A stretch of DNA of 64,000 nucleotides from Prado023 sp963736425 (GCA_963736425.1 CAVTOX010000014.1:1-64000); one strand, 5' to 3'. Shown: positions 40,562 through 49,879, counted from the first letter of the stretch. The notes: generated from the sequence alone by a model not told the origin. Program-made: numbers and translations.

Positions 40562-41503
40562 ATGGGCAAGGGGAGCAAGGCCACAGGCAAGGGGAGCAAG
40601 GCTAAGGGGAGCAAGGCGAACGACAAGTCCGCGGTACCGAATGCGCCGGGGGCTGCGAACGGGGCCAACCCGGGCAACGTTCGTGAGCTGTATCGGGTGG
40701 GCCCCGGCTTCGACCTGGCGGAGATCGATCCCGAGGTGGTGGCCCACGGTCCCGAGGACCGGGACGCCGCTCGGGCGGCCTGCCTGGCACTCGAGGAGGA
40801 GGCCTCCGAGCTGCACGAGAAACTGTGGGCGGAGTCGCGCAAGGGTGGCAACCGCTCGGTCCTGATCTGCCTGCAGGGGATGGACACCTCGGGCAAGGGT
40901 GGGGCGACCAAGGCCATCGACAGGCTGCTCGATCCGTTGGGGTTCTCGGTGACCGGTTTCGGTGCGCCGAACGCGGAGGAGAAGCAGCACGACTACCTCT
41001 GGCGCCACGAGCGGGCTCTGCCCGAGGTGGGCAAGGTCCGGCTGTGGGACCGCTCGCACTACGAGACGGTGCTGATCGAGCGCGTGCGCGGGTTCGTCCC
41101 GGAGGAGACCTGGCGGGCCCGCTACGACGGGATCAACGCGTGGGAGGCCGGGCTCAACGAGCGCGGCGTCACCATCATCAAGGTCATGCTGCACATCTCA
41201 CGTGACGAGCAGAAGCAGCGGCTGCTCGAGCGGCTCGGCGATCCGACCAAGCACTGGAAGTACAACCCCGGGGACGTGGACGAGCGCATGCTCTGGGACG
41301 ACTACCAGGCCGCCTACTCAGACGCCCTCACGAAGTGCTCGACGGAGGGCTCGCCCTGGTACGTCGTGCCGGCCAACCACAAGTGGCACCGCGACTGGAT
41401 CCTTTCCAACGTGCTGGTCGAGACGCTCCGGGCGATGAACCTGTCCTACCCGCCGGGGGACTTCGACGTTGCTGCCGAGGTGGCGCGGGTCGAGGCGAGC
41501 TGA
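40562..41503 (+). CDS. Polyphosphate kinase 2 family protein
   Basis: PPK2 transfers phosphate between polyphosphate and nucleotides. This 313-residue protein has Walker A GMDTSGKGG, the PPK2 segments FGAPNAEEKQHDYLWRHERALP, LWDRSHYETVLIERVRG and HISRDEQKQRLLERLGDPTKHWKYNPGD, and a lid-like Lys-rich region. The first 25 residues are a KGSKA-type repeat, low-complexity and strongly basic, which could bind polyphosphate or nucleic acid. The ATG at 40562 starts the repeat region. AMP- versus ADP-phosphorylating class cannot be assigned by eye. The stop overlaps a 16-codon frame. Confidence 0.9.
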   Translation: MGKGSKATGKGSKAKGSKANDKSAVPNAPGAANGANPGNVRELYRVGPGFDLAEIDPEVVAHGPEDRDAARAACLALEEEASELHEKLWAESRKGGNRSVLICLQGMDTSGKGGATKAIDRLLDPLGFSVTGFGAPNAEEKQHDYLWRHERALPEVGKVRLWDRSHYETVLIERVRGFVPEETWRARYDGINAWEAGLNERGVTIIKVMLHISRDEQKQRLLERLGDPTKHWKYNPGDVDERMLWDDYQAAYSDALTKCSTEGSPWYVVPANHKWHRDWILSNVLVETLRAMNLSYPPGDFDVAAEVARVEAS

Positions 41504-41553
41504 TGGCCATGAAGGCAGCTGTCGAGGCAATCGTGGAGAGGATGGATCGATGA
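41503..41553 (+). CDS. 16-codon coupled reading frame between PPK2 and VOC genes
   Basis: An ATG at 41503 overlaps the PPK2 stop (TGATG), and its own stop overlaps the next ATG (ATGA at 41550). The peptide is MAMKAAVEAIVERMDR. It may serve only to carry ribosomes to the VOC gene, or be chance. Confidence 0.35.
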   Translation: MAMKAAVEAIVERMDR

Positions 41554-41951
41554 CGCAGGAGCCGACCGGGAATTGGGCGCAGCGGGTGTTCGCGATCACG
41601 CTGGTGGTTGAGGACCTCGACGCTGCGCGTGAGTTCTACGGGCGCGCCTTCGAGCTCCCCGAGCACTACTTCAGCGGGGACTCGGCGGTGTTCAAGTTCG
41701 GCGACCTGCTCATCAACCTCCTCGAGGCGGACAAGGGGCCGGGGCTGCTGGACCCGGTTCCCGTCGCGCCTGCTGAGTCGGGGGTGCGGGTACAGCTGAC
41801 TGTGCCGGTCGACGACGTGGACGCGGTGGCCGCCGGTCTCGTCGCCCGGGGCGTCGAACTGCTGCGCGGCCCGGAGGACCGTCCGTGGGGGCCCCGCACA
41901 GCGAGCTTCCGCGACCCCGGCGGTCACGTGTGGGAGATCGCCCAGCGCTGA
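41550..41951 (+). CDS. VOC-family (glyoxalase-like) protein
   Basis: This 133-residue vicinal-oxygen-chelate protein has paired beta-alpha-beta-beta-beta modules: VFAITLVVEDLDAAREFYGRAFELPEHYFSGDSAVFKFGDLLINLLE and VRVQLTVPVDDVDAVAAGLVARGVELLRGPEDRPWGPRTASFRDPGGHVWEIAQ. The final Glu (WEIAQ) is the usual metal ligand; the first ligand position is not His. Function could be a lyase, dioxygenase or drug-binding protein. It is coupled to the PPK2 gene through the short frame at 41503 and precedes rnpB. Confidence 0.82.
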   Translation: MTQEPTGNWAQRVFAITLVVEDLDAAREFYGRAFELPEHYFSGDSAVFKFGDLLINLLEADKGPGLLDPVPVAPAESGVRVQLTVPVDDVDAVAAGLVARGVELLRGPEDRPWGPRTASFRDPGGHVWEIAQR

Positions 41952-41992
41952 GGTTGTTCGACGTGGGGGGTCGTGGCCGCTACCCTTCGAGG

Positions 41993-42416
41993 GCGGATGA
42001 GTCGGTCGGGCGGCCGCGGCGGCACGGTCCCTCGGGGCCGGCGTCGTCGAGGAAAGTCCGGGCTCCACAGGGCACGGTGGTGGGTAACACCCACCCGGGG
42101 TGACCCGCGGGACAGTGCAACAGAGAGCAGACCGCCTCGCGCCCTTCGGGGAGCGGGGTAAGGGTGAAACGGTGGTGCAAGAGACCACCAGCGCCCCAGG
42201 TGACTGGGGCGGCTATGCAAACCCCACCCGGAGCAAGGTCATAAGGGACCGGCGTTCGCGTCGGGACTGCGTGAGCGTTCGAGGGCGGCCCGCCCGAGCT
42301 CACGGGTAGACCGCAGGAGGCTGTCGGCAACGGCAGTCGTAGATGGATGGCCGCGCAAGGGTGTTCCGGTGACGGACCCCATGGACAGGACCCGGCTTAC
42401 AGACCGACTCATCCGC
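41993..42416 (+). ncRNA. rnpB: RNase P RNA
   Basis: The catalytic RNA of RNase P, bacterial type A as in Actinomycetes. P1 is formed by CGGATGAGTCGGT (41994-42006) and ACCGACTCATCCG (42403-42415). The conserved GGAAAGTCCGGGCTCC block (about 42050), ACAGAGAGCAGACCGCC, GGTAAGGGTGAAACGGTG (about 42160), CAAACCCCACCCGGAGCAAG and ACCCGGCTTACAGACC at the 3' end are all in the right order. TACCCT (41981-41986) may be the -10. The ends are set from P1. Confidence 0.95.
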
Positions 42417-42482
42417 ACATGGGGGTCTGACCTGCGACGGGGTCCGCCGCCGGGAATCTGGGTCAGTTCGGGTCTGCACCTT

Positions 42483-44012
42483 TCACAGTCGCCAGCGGGT
42501 GCGGTGTTGGGTGTGGATGGTCCAGGGTGATCCGTTGTTGCCTGGCCAGGGTGTTCCGGGGGGTGCTCCTGGGGGTGGTTCCGGGACTCTGTCCCCGGGT
42601 TCGGCGGGCTCGATCGTCCACATGTTGAGGTCGACCTGGCGGTGGTGTGTCCAGCACAACAAGGCCAGGTTGTTGATGTCCGATGGTCCGCCGTCGGCCC
42701 AGTCCTGTATGTGGTGGGACTGGCAGTTCTCGGCTGGGATCTGGCATCCGGGGATGATGCATCCGCCGTCGCGGGCGGCCAGGGCTTTGCGTTGGGCGGG
42801 GGTGGCGGTCCGGGAGGTGCGTCCGACTGCCAGCGGGATCCGCGGCCCGTCGAACAGCAGCGCGGCCAGAGCCGCGATCCGGGCGGTGGCCGCGGCCGTG
42901 GGTGCGGGTTCGGTCGTGGTTGGGGATGGAGGTCCAGTGCCGTCGACCGGTGCCGCGCCGCCGATGGGTGCCGTGCCATCGATGTTGACGATTCCCTCGA
43001 GGGTGTCTGGGCAGTGCGCGCCGTGGTCGGCTGATTCCTCGGGGGTTCGCCGTCCGGGGGTGGTGACTGCGATGGGGGTGAGGGTGGGGTCGCAGGCGGT
43101 GAACCGCTGCTCGGCGGGGGTGAGGAGGTGGCCGCGGCTGGTGGTCCAGATCGGGTCCCCGAGCCGGGTGTGTTCCAGGGTGACGGTGAGTGCCACGGGC
43201 AGCCCGCCGCGTGTGGGCAGGGCACCGGCGGTGGCGGCGGTGTTGGCCAGCTCGACGAGGGCGTCGGCCCGCCGGGCTCCGGCGGGGACGTGGTCGGCGG
43301 TGCTGCGCAGCCGTTCGGCCAGGGCGTCGATCGCGGCGATGACGGCTTCTCCTTCCAGGCGGGGCAGGGTCCCGGCCAGGATGACGGTGTCGCCGAGCAG
43401 GGCGAAGGACAGGTCGCGGCTGGCGTGCGCGGCAGCCTCATCCCCGGTCGGCTGGTCGTCTGCGGGTGGGTGCAGCAGTCGGATGGCGCTGAGCACGAGG
43501 CGGGTGATCATCGGTGGGGACCACTGCCCCCATCGGGTGCCCAGCTCGGCGATCACGGCCGCGAGCTGGTCGGCGGTCAGCGGTCCGGTGTTGCGGGCGA
43601 CCGCGTCGACGTGTTCGGAGGTGATGATCCCGGCCGCCCATGCTGCGGCCACCGATGGGTGCGCGGCGGCCAGTGCTCCGGTGCGGGCCAGACGGCGGGA
43701 TTGGGGGGAGGCCCACCCTCGGGCGGCCAGTACCGCTCCGGGGCCGACCAGGGGCAGGCTGCCCGCGGTGGTGGCGGCGTGCAGCCGGCGGGCCAGCTCG
43801 TACTCCACCGCGGCGAACGCCCCAGCCAGCACCTCGACGTCAGCGGTCGGGCGGTCCCCGGCGAGCAGGCCCATCTGGGGCAGGACCCCGACCGCGCACG
43901 ACGTGCTCCGATCCCAGAGGGCCACAACATCGGCCGACGCGGCCGGCAACGCGCCCACCGCCCGCGGATCGACCACCGCCTGCTGGTCGAGAATCGTACT
44001 GGTCACCCCCAC
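42483..44012 (-). CDS. DUF222/HNH endonuclease (13E12 repeat family), SOS-controlled
   Basis: This 509-residue protein has a long helical DUF222 region (residues about 20-330) and a C-terminal HNH nuclease (GCQIPAENCQSHHIQDWADGG, LALLCWTHHRQVDLNMW). The family, called 13E12 repeats in Mycobacterium, is often multicopy and of unclear role. The GTG at 44012 lies 8 nt downstream of a perfect SOS box, and the arrangement implies a leaderless or nearly leaderless mRNA made after DNA damage. A Pro/Thr-rich linker precedes the nuclease. The gene ends 66 nt from the end of rnpB. Confidence 0.9.
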   Translation of the reverse strand: MGVTSTILDQQAVVDPRAVGALPAASADVVALWDRSTSCAVGVLPQMGLLAGDRPTADVEVLAGAFAAVEYELARRLHAATTAGSLPLVGPGAVLAARGWASPQSRRLARTGALAAAHPSVAAAWAAGIITSEHVDAVARNTGPLTADQLAAVIAELGTRWGQWSPPMITRLVLSAIRLLHPPADDQPTGDEAAAHASRDLSFALLGDTVILAGTLPRLEGEAVIAAIDALAERLRSTADHVPAGARRADALVELANTAATAGALPTRGGLPVALTVTLEHTRLGDPIWTTSRGHLLTPAEQRFTACDPTLTPIAVTTPGRRTPEESADHGAHCPDTLEGIVNIDGTAPIGGAAPVDGTGPPSPTTTEPAPTAAATARIAALAALLFDGPRIPLAVGRTSRTATPAQRKALAARDGGCIIPGCQIPAENCQSHHIQDWADGGPSDINNLALLCWTHHRQVDLNMWTIEPAEPGDRVPEPPPGAPPGTPWPGNNGSPWTIHTQHRTRWRL

Positions 44013-44020
44013 CCCCCCGC

Positions 44021-44064
44021 TCGAACTGATGTTCGAATCCTATCAAGTGGACCGACACTCGCAA
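44021..44064 (-). promoter_or_regulatory. LexA SOS box and promoter of HNH gene
   Basis: TCGAAC-TGAT-GTTCGA (44021-44036) is a perfect match to the Gram-positive/mycobacterial SOS box (CGAAC-N4-GTTCG). On the minus strand a -10 TAGGAT (44037-44042) and a -35 TTGCGA (44059-44064) with 16-nt spacing precede it. LexA bound here would cover the transcription start. Confidence 0.85.
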
Positions 44065-44176
44065 AGCCTGTGTCACGGTGTCCGTGGACAAGTCCCGGAC
44101 TCCGACGGAACGCGCGCGGCGCGCGACAAGCGCGTGGGTGAAGTGGTGCTGCGTGTCTGGGCGTGCCCTGAGAGCC

Positions 44177-47100
44177 TCAGGCCACGCCGACGGCGGCGAA
44201 GTCCGGGTACAGGTCGGCCGGGATGGGGTGATCGAGCTTCCACACGACGGCCATGGGTAGCCGCCCCTCGTGCGAGACGTACGTGGCCGTGCCGAGGAAC
44301 CAGAAGTCCCTGTCCGCTTGGGACATCCGGGCGAAGAGCATGACCCGGGAACCCCCGGCGGTGTGGTTCTGGTACCGCTGGCCGGTAGGGGACTCGGGGC
44401 TCGTGGTCGACTGGCTCTCCCAGTGGAAGAGCGTGCGCGTCATGGCGTAGTCACGGTAGGCAGTGGTGGGGGAGAAGCTGCCCTCGGCCTTGTTGAGGGT
44501 GACCAGCAGCGCGTCGACCTGCTCGTCGGGCAGCCACCGTACGCCCTCGCGCCAATCCGGCACCTTCGCCCTGTCGCCATCGCCCAGGGCCGCTTGGACC
44601 TCGATGCGTGAGTACCGGGCGTGGACGAGCAGTGGGCAGGGGTCGCCGCCAGGGAGCGGTATGTGCTCGTGGTCGATCCGCCCGGCCAGGACCTCGAGGA
44701 CCTGGGCGAGCTCGGCCCGAACCTGGGGATGGGACCAGAGCAGGTCAGTTGCCTGCTGGACGGTCGCGTCCTTGGTGAGTGCCTGCTCGGTGACCTGGGC
44801 GATGAGCATGCGCCAGAGCCGCGCGGGACGTTCGTCGAGCTGGCCGACGATCGGTCGGTTGCCTGCGAACAGGGTCCGGTAGAGGCCGATCCGCTCGAGG
44901 TCGTCGAGGTGCAGCAACCGACCCAGCGCCTTGCGCAGGGGCCTCTCGTGGTGCCCGGACGGCTCGATCGGGAGGCCGGCGGCGTCGAGGAGATCCGAGA
45001 AGCAGCGGCCGGACGAGTACACGGACCGAAGCTCGACCCCGGTGTGCGCCAGGAAGTTCGGCAGGGTGGGTTCGTGCCCAGCGGACACCATTGCCCGGAG
45101 TTCGCCGACGAACTGCGGCTTCGTGGACGGTAGCGAGTTGCGGATGGACGCCAGGACGATGTCCTGGGCGACTGCGTCCATGCTCGCGCTGGCCCCCGGC
45201 GGCAGATTCGGGAAGCCCTGCTCGATGTTGCGCAGGAGATCCTTGCGCGAGCCCCCACCGACCAGGGCCCGCATCTTCAGGTCGAATCGGAATTCCCGGT
45301 TGTGCTGGGAGACGAAGTCCAGGACGGTGCAGAACTCCTTGTCGTCGGTCTTGCGAAGGCCGCGGCCGAGCTGCTGGAGGAACAGGGTGGCCGACTCGGT
45401 GGGCCGCAGCATCAACAGCGTGTCGACGTGCGGGATGTCCACGCCCTCGTTGAACAGGTCGACGCTGAAGACGGCTCGGATCCTGCCCGCGCGTAGGTCG
45501 GACAGCGCTTGTCGGCGCTCGTCGTCGGGGGAATCGCCCCACACCGCCACTGACGGGATGCCCGATGCGGTGAACTGATCGGCCATGAAGCGTGCGTGTG
45601 CGACGCTCACGCAGAAGCCCATCGCCCGCATCTGCGTGACGTCGGCCTGTTCGGCCGTCTTGCGGATCACGAGGCGCGCCCACGCCTGGTCGGAGGTGAA
45701 GACGTTGGACAGCGCCTCCACGTCGTACCCCTTGCCCCGCTTCCAGGGCACCTCGGTGAGGGACGCCCCGTCATGGATCGCGAAGTACTGGAAGGGGGCC
45801 AGTCGCCCCTCGGCGATGGCATCCCAGAGTCGCATCTCAGCAGCGATCCGCCCGTCGAAGTGGTCCAGGACGCTGAGGCCGTCGGCCCGCTCGGGGGTCG
45901 CGGTCAATCCCAGGAGCTCGCGGGGTCGGACCTGTGTCAGGAGCCGCTCGTAGGTGGCGGCGGCCGCGTGATGGAACTCGTCGACGATGACGACGTCGAA
46001 GTGGCTCGGGTCGAGGTCCGTGAGGCCGTTTCGGCTCAGCGACTGGATCGAGGCGAACACGTGCTCGAAGTGCTTCGGCCGGTGGGTGCCCACCCACTTC
46101 TCGCCGAAGGCCGCATCACCGAGGACCATCCGGAAGGTCTGCAGGGACTGGTCGAGGATCTCCTCACGGTGTGCGACGAAGAGCAGCCGCGCTCGTGGCT
46201 GCCTGCGAACGAGGTCCTTGTAGTCCAGGGCAGCCATCACGGTCTTGCCGGTTCCGGTCGCGGCGACAAGCAGGTTCCGGTGATGGCCCAGCTCGCGTGC
46301 GACGCGGATCTCCTCGAGCATCCGCTCCTGGAAGGGGTGGGGTGCGATGTCGAAGAGCTGGAGTTCAGCCGAGCCGTGTGGCGGCAACGGGGTGGTGGCC
46401 CTGGAGCGGAACTCGTCGGCGTCGAACGCGACGAAGTCGTCTGACTCCCAGTAGGAATCGAACACCCGCATCATCTTCTCCACCGCGTCCGGGTTTCGCC
46501 GCTGGGAGAGCCGCACGTTCCATTCCATGCCGGTGTTCAGGGCATGCGAGGTGAAGTTGGAGCTGCCGACGAACGCCGTCGAAGCCCGGGCCGGCCGGTG
46601 GAAGATCCATGCCTTGGCGTGGAGTCGTGAGCTGCTCGTGTCGTAGGAGACCCGGATCTCGGCTCCGGCGTCGGCGAGCATCGTGAGGGCCTCAACCTCA
46701 GTGAACCCGGTGAAGGTGGTCGTCAGGATCCGCACTCGATGCCCCGTCTCGACCACTCGGCGCAGGTCCGCGAGCAATGGGCGGACACCGGGCCGTCGGA
46801 TGAACGCGATGATGGCATCGATACCCGAGGCAGAGCGGATCTCGGACTTCAGGTGGGCCGACATGTTCAGGTCCTGCTTGCTGTTGGTCAGGACAGTCGT
46901 GTCGAGCAGGGGCGTGATGGGAGAGTGCACCTCTGGGGTCGATCCGTCGGGGTTGCGGGTCACGACTCCGGTGAGGACGGCGGGCTCTTCGGCGGGGATG
47001 TCTGGCGCCGCGGTGTAGCCGCGCAGCTCAACCTCGAGCTGCCGGAGGAGGGCTGTGACGACGCGGGAGGACTCGACCGCGCGGCCGTGATCGGGCTGAG

Positions 47101-47278
47101 CAGCGATCGCCCGCCGGAGCGCCTCGGAGACGTGCAGGGCGAAGCGATCTGCGGCCTCGGAATCCATGAGGCGACGCGTTATCGGGGTGTCAGTCGCGAG
47201 GAGTTGATGCAACCGCTCCTCAAGGGCGGAAGTAACGAGGTCCTCGTAGACGCCCGTGTCCATCCCCCGGTCGGCCAT
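44177..47278 (-). CDS. PLD-nuclease/SF2-helicase/DUF3427 protein
   Basis: This 1033-residue protein has three parts. A phospholipase-D-like nuclease module spans about residues 130-290 (RLHAKAWIF, H220-x-K222, and GSSNFT at 238-243). An SF2 helicase follows (Walker A AATGTGKT at 339-346, DEFH 433-436, LTATPERADG, motif VI QQLGRGLR 635-642). The remaining 400 residues match the DUF3427 type, ending in a small beta-rich segment (GQRYQNHTAGGSRVMLFARM). The combination occurs in putative anti-phage or DNA-repair helicases; no defence role is proven. It sits next to the SOS-regulated HNH gene on the same strand, 164 nt apart. The ATG at 47278 or 47263 may be the start. Confidence 0.87.
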   Translation of the reverse strand: MADRGMDTGVYEDLVTSALEERLHQLLATDTPITRRLMDSEAADRFALHVSEALRRAIAAQPDHGRAVESSRVVTALLRQLEVELRGYTAAPDIPAEEPAVLTGVVTRNPDGSTPEVHSPITPLLDTTVLTNSKQDLNMSAHLKSEIRSASGIDAIIAFIRRPGVRPLLADLRRVVETGHRVRILTTTFTGFTEVEALTMLADAGAEIRVSYDTSSSRLHAKAWIFHRPARASTAFVGSSNFTSHALNTGMEWNVRLSQRRNPDAVEKMMRVFDSYWESDDFVAFDADEFRSRATTPLPPHGSAELQLFDIAPHPFQERMLEEIRVARELGHHRNLLVAATGTGKTVMAALDYKDLVRRQPRARLLFVAHREEILDQSLQTFRMVLGDAAFGEKWVGTHRPKHFEHVFASIQSLSRNGLTDLDPSHFDVVIVDEFHHAAAATYERLLTQVRPRELLGLTATPERADGLSVLDHFDGRIAAEMRLWDAIAEGRLAPFQYFAIHDGASLTEVPWKRGKGYDVEALSNVFTSDQAWARLVIRKTAEQADVTQMRAMGFCVSVAHARFMADQFTASGIPSVAVWGDSPDDERRQALSDLRAGRIRAVFSVDLFNEGVDIPHVDTLLMLRPTESATLFLQQLGRGLRKTDDKEFCTVLDFVSQHNREFRFDLKMRALVGGGSRKDLLRNIEQGFPNLPPGASASMDAVAQDIVLASIRNSLPSTKPQFVGELRAMVSAGHEPTLPNFLAHTGVELRSVYSSGRCFSDLLDAAGLPIEPSGHHERPLRKALGRLLHLDDLERIGLYRTLFAGNRPIVGQLDERPARLWRMLIAQVTEQALTKDATVQQATDLLWSHPQVRAELAQVLEVLAGRIDHEHIPLPGGDPCPLLVHARYSRIEVQAALGDGDRAKVPDWREGVRWLPDEQVDALLVTLNKAEGSFSPTTAYRDYAMTRTLFHWESQSTTSPESPTGQRYQNHTAGGSRVMLFARMSQADRDFWFLGTATYVSHEGRLPMAVVWKLDHPIPADLYPDFAAVGVA

Positions 47279-48026
47279 GAGCCGAAGCTTGCCAGGGTCG
47301 GTGGTTCCAGTCCTGGCAGGCCGGCTGACGGATGCAGCCGGGCGCTACCGGGGTGCCGTCCCCCCCGCCGATCCCGGCCCGCAGCGCCCCGCACGCCTCG
47401 AGGAACGCCTCGCGGCTGCTGTGGCCAACCCCGGTCGAGTTGACGAAGGCGTGGATCAGGCGGTCGTGCCGGCGCAGCGCGACCCGCACCCCGGCGGCGG
47501 CCATCCGGCGTGCGTACGCCTCGCCCTCATCGCGAAGCACGTCGAATCCTGAGACGGTCACATAGGCGGGCGGCAGGTCCGAGAGGTCCTCAGCGAGCAG
47601 CGGGGAGACCCGCGGGTCGTTCGCCGGGTGATCACCCAGGTAGTGGCCCCGGTACCAGTCCATCTGCTTCTCGGTGAGGAAGAACCCGTCGGCGAACTCG
47701 CGGTAGGACGGGTGCTTGGTCACCAGATCGGTAACCGGGAAGAAGAGCAGCTGGAACGCCGGTCGAACCTCGTCGAGTGCCCTCAGGTCCTGGCAGAGCA
47801 CCGCAGCGAGGTTGCCACCGGCCGAGTCCCCGCCAACAGCAATCCATTGAGGATCGTGGCCCCACTCCTCGGCCCGGTCGACCGCGAATCGGAAGGCGGC
47901 GAGTGCGTCGTCAGGCGCGGCGGGGAAGCGATGCTCGGGGGCGAGTCGGTAGTCCACGGACAGAACGGAGACGCCTGCGTGCCGGGCGAGGAACCGGCAT
48001 TCTGTGTCGGCGCTGTGCAGGGCCAA
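47220..48026 (-). pseudogene. HSL-type alpha/beta hydrolase lacking its N terminus
   Basis: The frame has VSVDYRLAPEHRFPAA-like sequence (LSVDYRLAPEHRFPAAPDDA), the nucleophile GGDSAGGN, GFDVLRDEG with the Asp and RRHDRLIHAFVN with the His of hormone-sensitive-lipase-type hydrolases. The HGGG oxyanion motif and about 70-80 residues before it are missing; the frame begins only at ALHSADTECRFLARHAG, close behind the upstream acetyltransferase gene. It also overlaps the start of the helicase gene by 59 nt. It looks 5'-truncated, though a frameshift near 48030 cannot be excluded. Confidence 0.65.
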
Positions 48027-48078
48027 TACTTGCCGCCCCTCTCGGCGGTGGCTCCCTGACCGGGGGTATCCGTGGAGT

Positions 48079-48642
48079 TCAGGCTGCCTCGACCATCCGA
48101 CTCACGATCCACGCGTGCTTGCCGACCGGCCGGACGCGGGTGAATCCATGCTCCTCGAGCAGCTCGACGGTGGCGCTGAACAGGAACCGGCCGGGCGCCT
48201 CGCGGCCGACGGTCACCTCCGAGATGGCCTCGACGAGCCCCCCGCCCGCGCGGGCGATCTGGTCGAGTGCGCCTTCCAGGGCCACTCGCGCGACGCCCTG
48301 GCCGCGGTGCTTCCGGTCGACGAATACGCAGGTGATCCGCCAATCCGGTTCAGCTGGCGCGTCCTTGGAGTACTCACGCTTGTTCTTGATGTTGGGGAGC
48401 TCCTGCGGGCTTCCGTACTGGCACCAGCCCTGCACGGCTCCGTCCTCGTCGAGCACCAGTGCCGCGTGGGCGCGATCAGAGCGAACCCGTTCCTCCTTCA
48501 CCGCGCGAGCGATGTCCCACTGGCCGCGCTCCGGGTGGAACCCGATGCACCAGCACCCGCCGTAGATCCCGTTGTTGCGCTCCACGAGCTCCGCGAAGCC
48601 ATCCCAGGTGGAGGCATCGAGCGGCTGGACCGTCCATGGCAT
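48079..48642 (-). CDS. GNAT-family N-acetyltransferase
   Basis: This 187-residue protein has CWCIGFHPERGQW near the start, then ITCVFVDRKHRGQGVARVALEGAL, the acetyl-CoA loop (R-x-x-G-x-A), and LFSATVELLEEHGFTRVRPVGKHAWIVSRMV. I prefer the ATG at 48642 over the one at 48654. A short-chain or protein substrate is not readable. It ends 52 nt from the truncated hydrolase on the same strand. Confidence 0.83.
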   Translation of the reverse strand: MPWTVQPLDASTWDGFAELVERNNGIYGGCWCIGFHPERGQWDIARAVKEERVRSDRAHAALVLDEDGAVQGWCQYGSPQELPNIKNKREYSKDAPAEPDWRITCVFVDRKHRGQGVARVALEGALDQIARAGGGLVEAISEVTVGREAPGRFLFSATVELLEEHGFTRVRPVGKHAWIVSRMVEAA

Positions 48643-48696
48643 GACGCACTCCATTCTGCGGGCGAAGTGCGCCCATCCTCCCCGCAGCGGCCCCTT

Positions 48697-49761
48697 TCAG
48701 GCGACCGGGGGAGAGGCGTCGCCGACCGTGAGGGCGGCCCGACGTCGGCGGGCGACCAGCATGCCCAGGGCGCTCGACCCGAGCATGACCAGGCCGGCGA
48801 CCAAGATGGCCAGGGCCGGCCGGTCCGCCCCGCCCACAGCCCAGAACACGAGGGCCGTGACGCTGGCGATTGCCGCAGCCAGCCACGGCCAGTAGCCGTC
48901 GACGAGGAAGCGCCAGAACCCAAGGGTCGCCAACAGTGCCATGACGACCATGCCGACCGCGCGCGAGGAGTCCGCACCGATGATCGGCAGGGCCGACATC
49001 AGGGCCACGGCCATCCCGACGAGGACCGCCAACTCCCGATGGGCCAGGCGTCGGGACACCACCAGCGCCCACAGCACGCCGAATGCGACGACCGCCAGCG
49101 GTGCGTAGCGGTCGTAGGTGGTCATCTCGTCGTAGAAGGAGCTGACAGCCTCGGGGCGGAACGCCTCGATGATCGACTGGACCATCCCGAAGCTCGCAAC
49201 GAACATGCCGAGCTCCGTGATGGTGCTCGACGCGACCAGGTGCGCTCCCACCATCACCGCAAGGGCGACCACGAACGCGGCAAGGCCGGTGTAGTCGGTG
49301 TCCTCCCCGACCAGCAGCGCCGTGGTGCCGGCCGCGCTCATGGCCGCGCCCACGAACAGGACGCCGGCCAGCCGACGGCGAACTGAGCCCGGTCCTGCCC
49401 CGTGGGCAACGACCAGGGCCGCCCCACCGGCGACGAGCGCGGTCACGCCGAGGATGGCGATCTGCACGCCCAGGCTCATCGACTCCCAGTTCTGGGCCAC
49501 AAGGACGACCGCGGCCGCGATCACGAGAGCACCGCCGACGTAGAGCCCGACCTCGATCAGGACCTCGCTCAGCGATCGACGATGGCGTGTGGGGGAGGGG
49601 GCCGGTCGTCGTTCAACTGGTCCCGAAGATGCGGGCACAACGCCGCCCACCTCGGCGATGATGGCGGCGCGTTGGTCGCTCGAGATGGTGCCCCGGCTGA
49701 CGAGCGTGTCCAGGATCTCGGTCAGGGGAAGTGTCGAACCGGTGGGCAGAGTGTCACTCAT
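48697..49761 (-). CDS. DUF2157-like multi-helix membrane protein
   Basis: This 354-residue protein has a soluble N terminus of about 75 residues with a helical SHOCT-like or DUF2157-like start (LTEILDTLVSRGTISSDQRAAIIAEVG), then about nine membrane helices from VLIEVGLYVGGALVIAAAVVLVAQNW on. VAQNWESMS between helices 1 and 2 is the DUF2157 hallmark. The function is unknown. The C-terminal tail is Arg-rich. Confidence 0.72.
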   Translation of the reverse strand: MSDTLPTGSTLPLTEILDTLVSRGTISSDQRAAIIAEVGGVVPASSGPVERRPAPSPTRHRRSLSEVLIEVGLYVGGALVIAAAVVLVAQNWESMSLGVQIAILGVTALVAGGAALVVAHGAGPGSVRRRLAGVLFVGAAMSAAGTTALLVGEDTDYTGLAAFVVALAVMVGAHLVASSTITELGMFVASFGMVQSIIEAFRPEAVSSFYDEMTTYDRYAPLAVVAFGVLWALVVSRRLAHRELAVLVGMAVALMSALPIIGADSSRAVGMVVMALLATLGFWRFLVDGYWPWLAAAIASVTALVFWAVGGADRPALAILVAGLVMLGSSALGMLVARRRRAALTVGDASPPVA

Positions 49762-49879
49762 GGCGCACGGCCTTCCTCCCCCGTGATTCCAGTGTGCTCC
49801 GGGGGCTCGTACGGGGTACGTGCCGTTCGGCCTGAGTTGCGCGGGGACCGGAGGGGTGCCGCAGCGGGCACCCCGTGCC

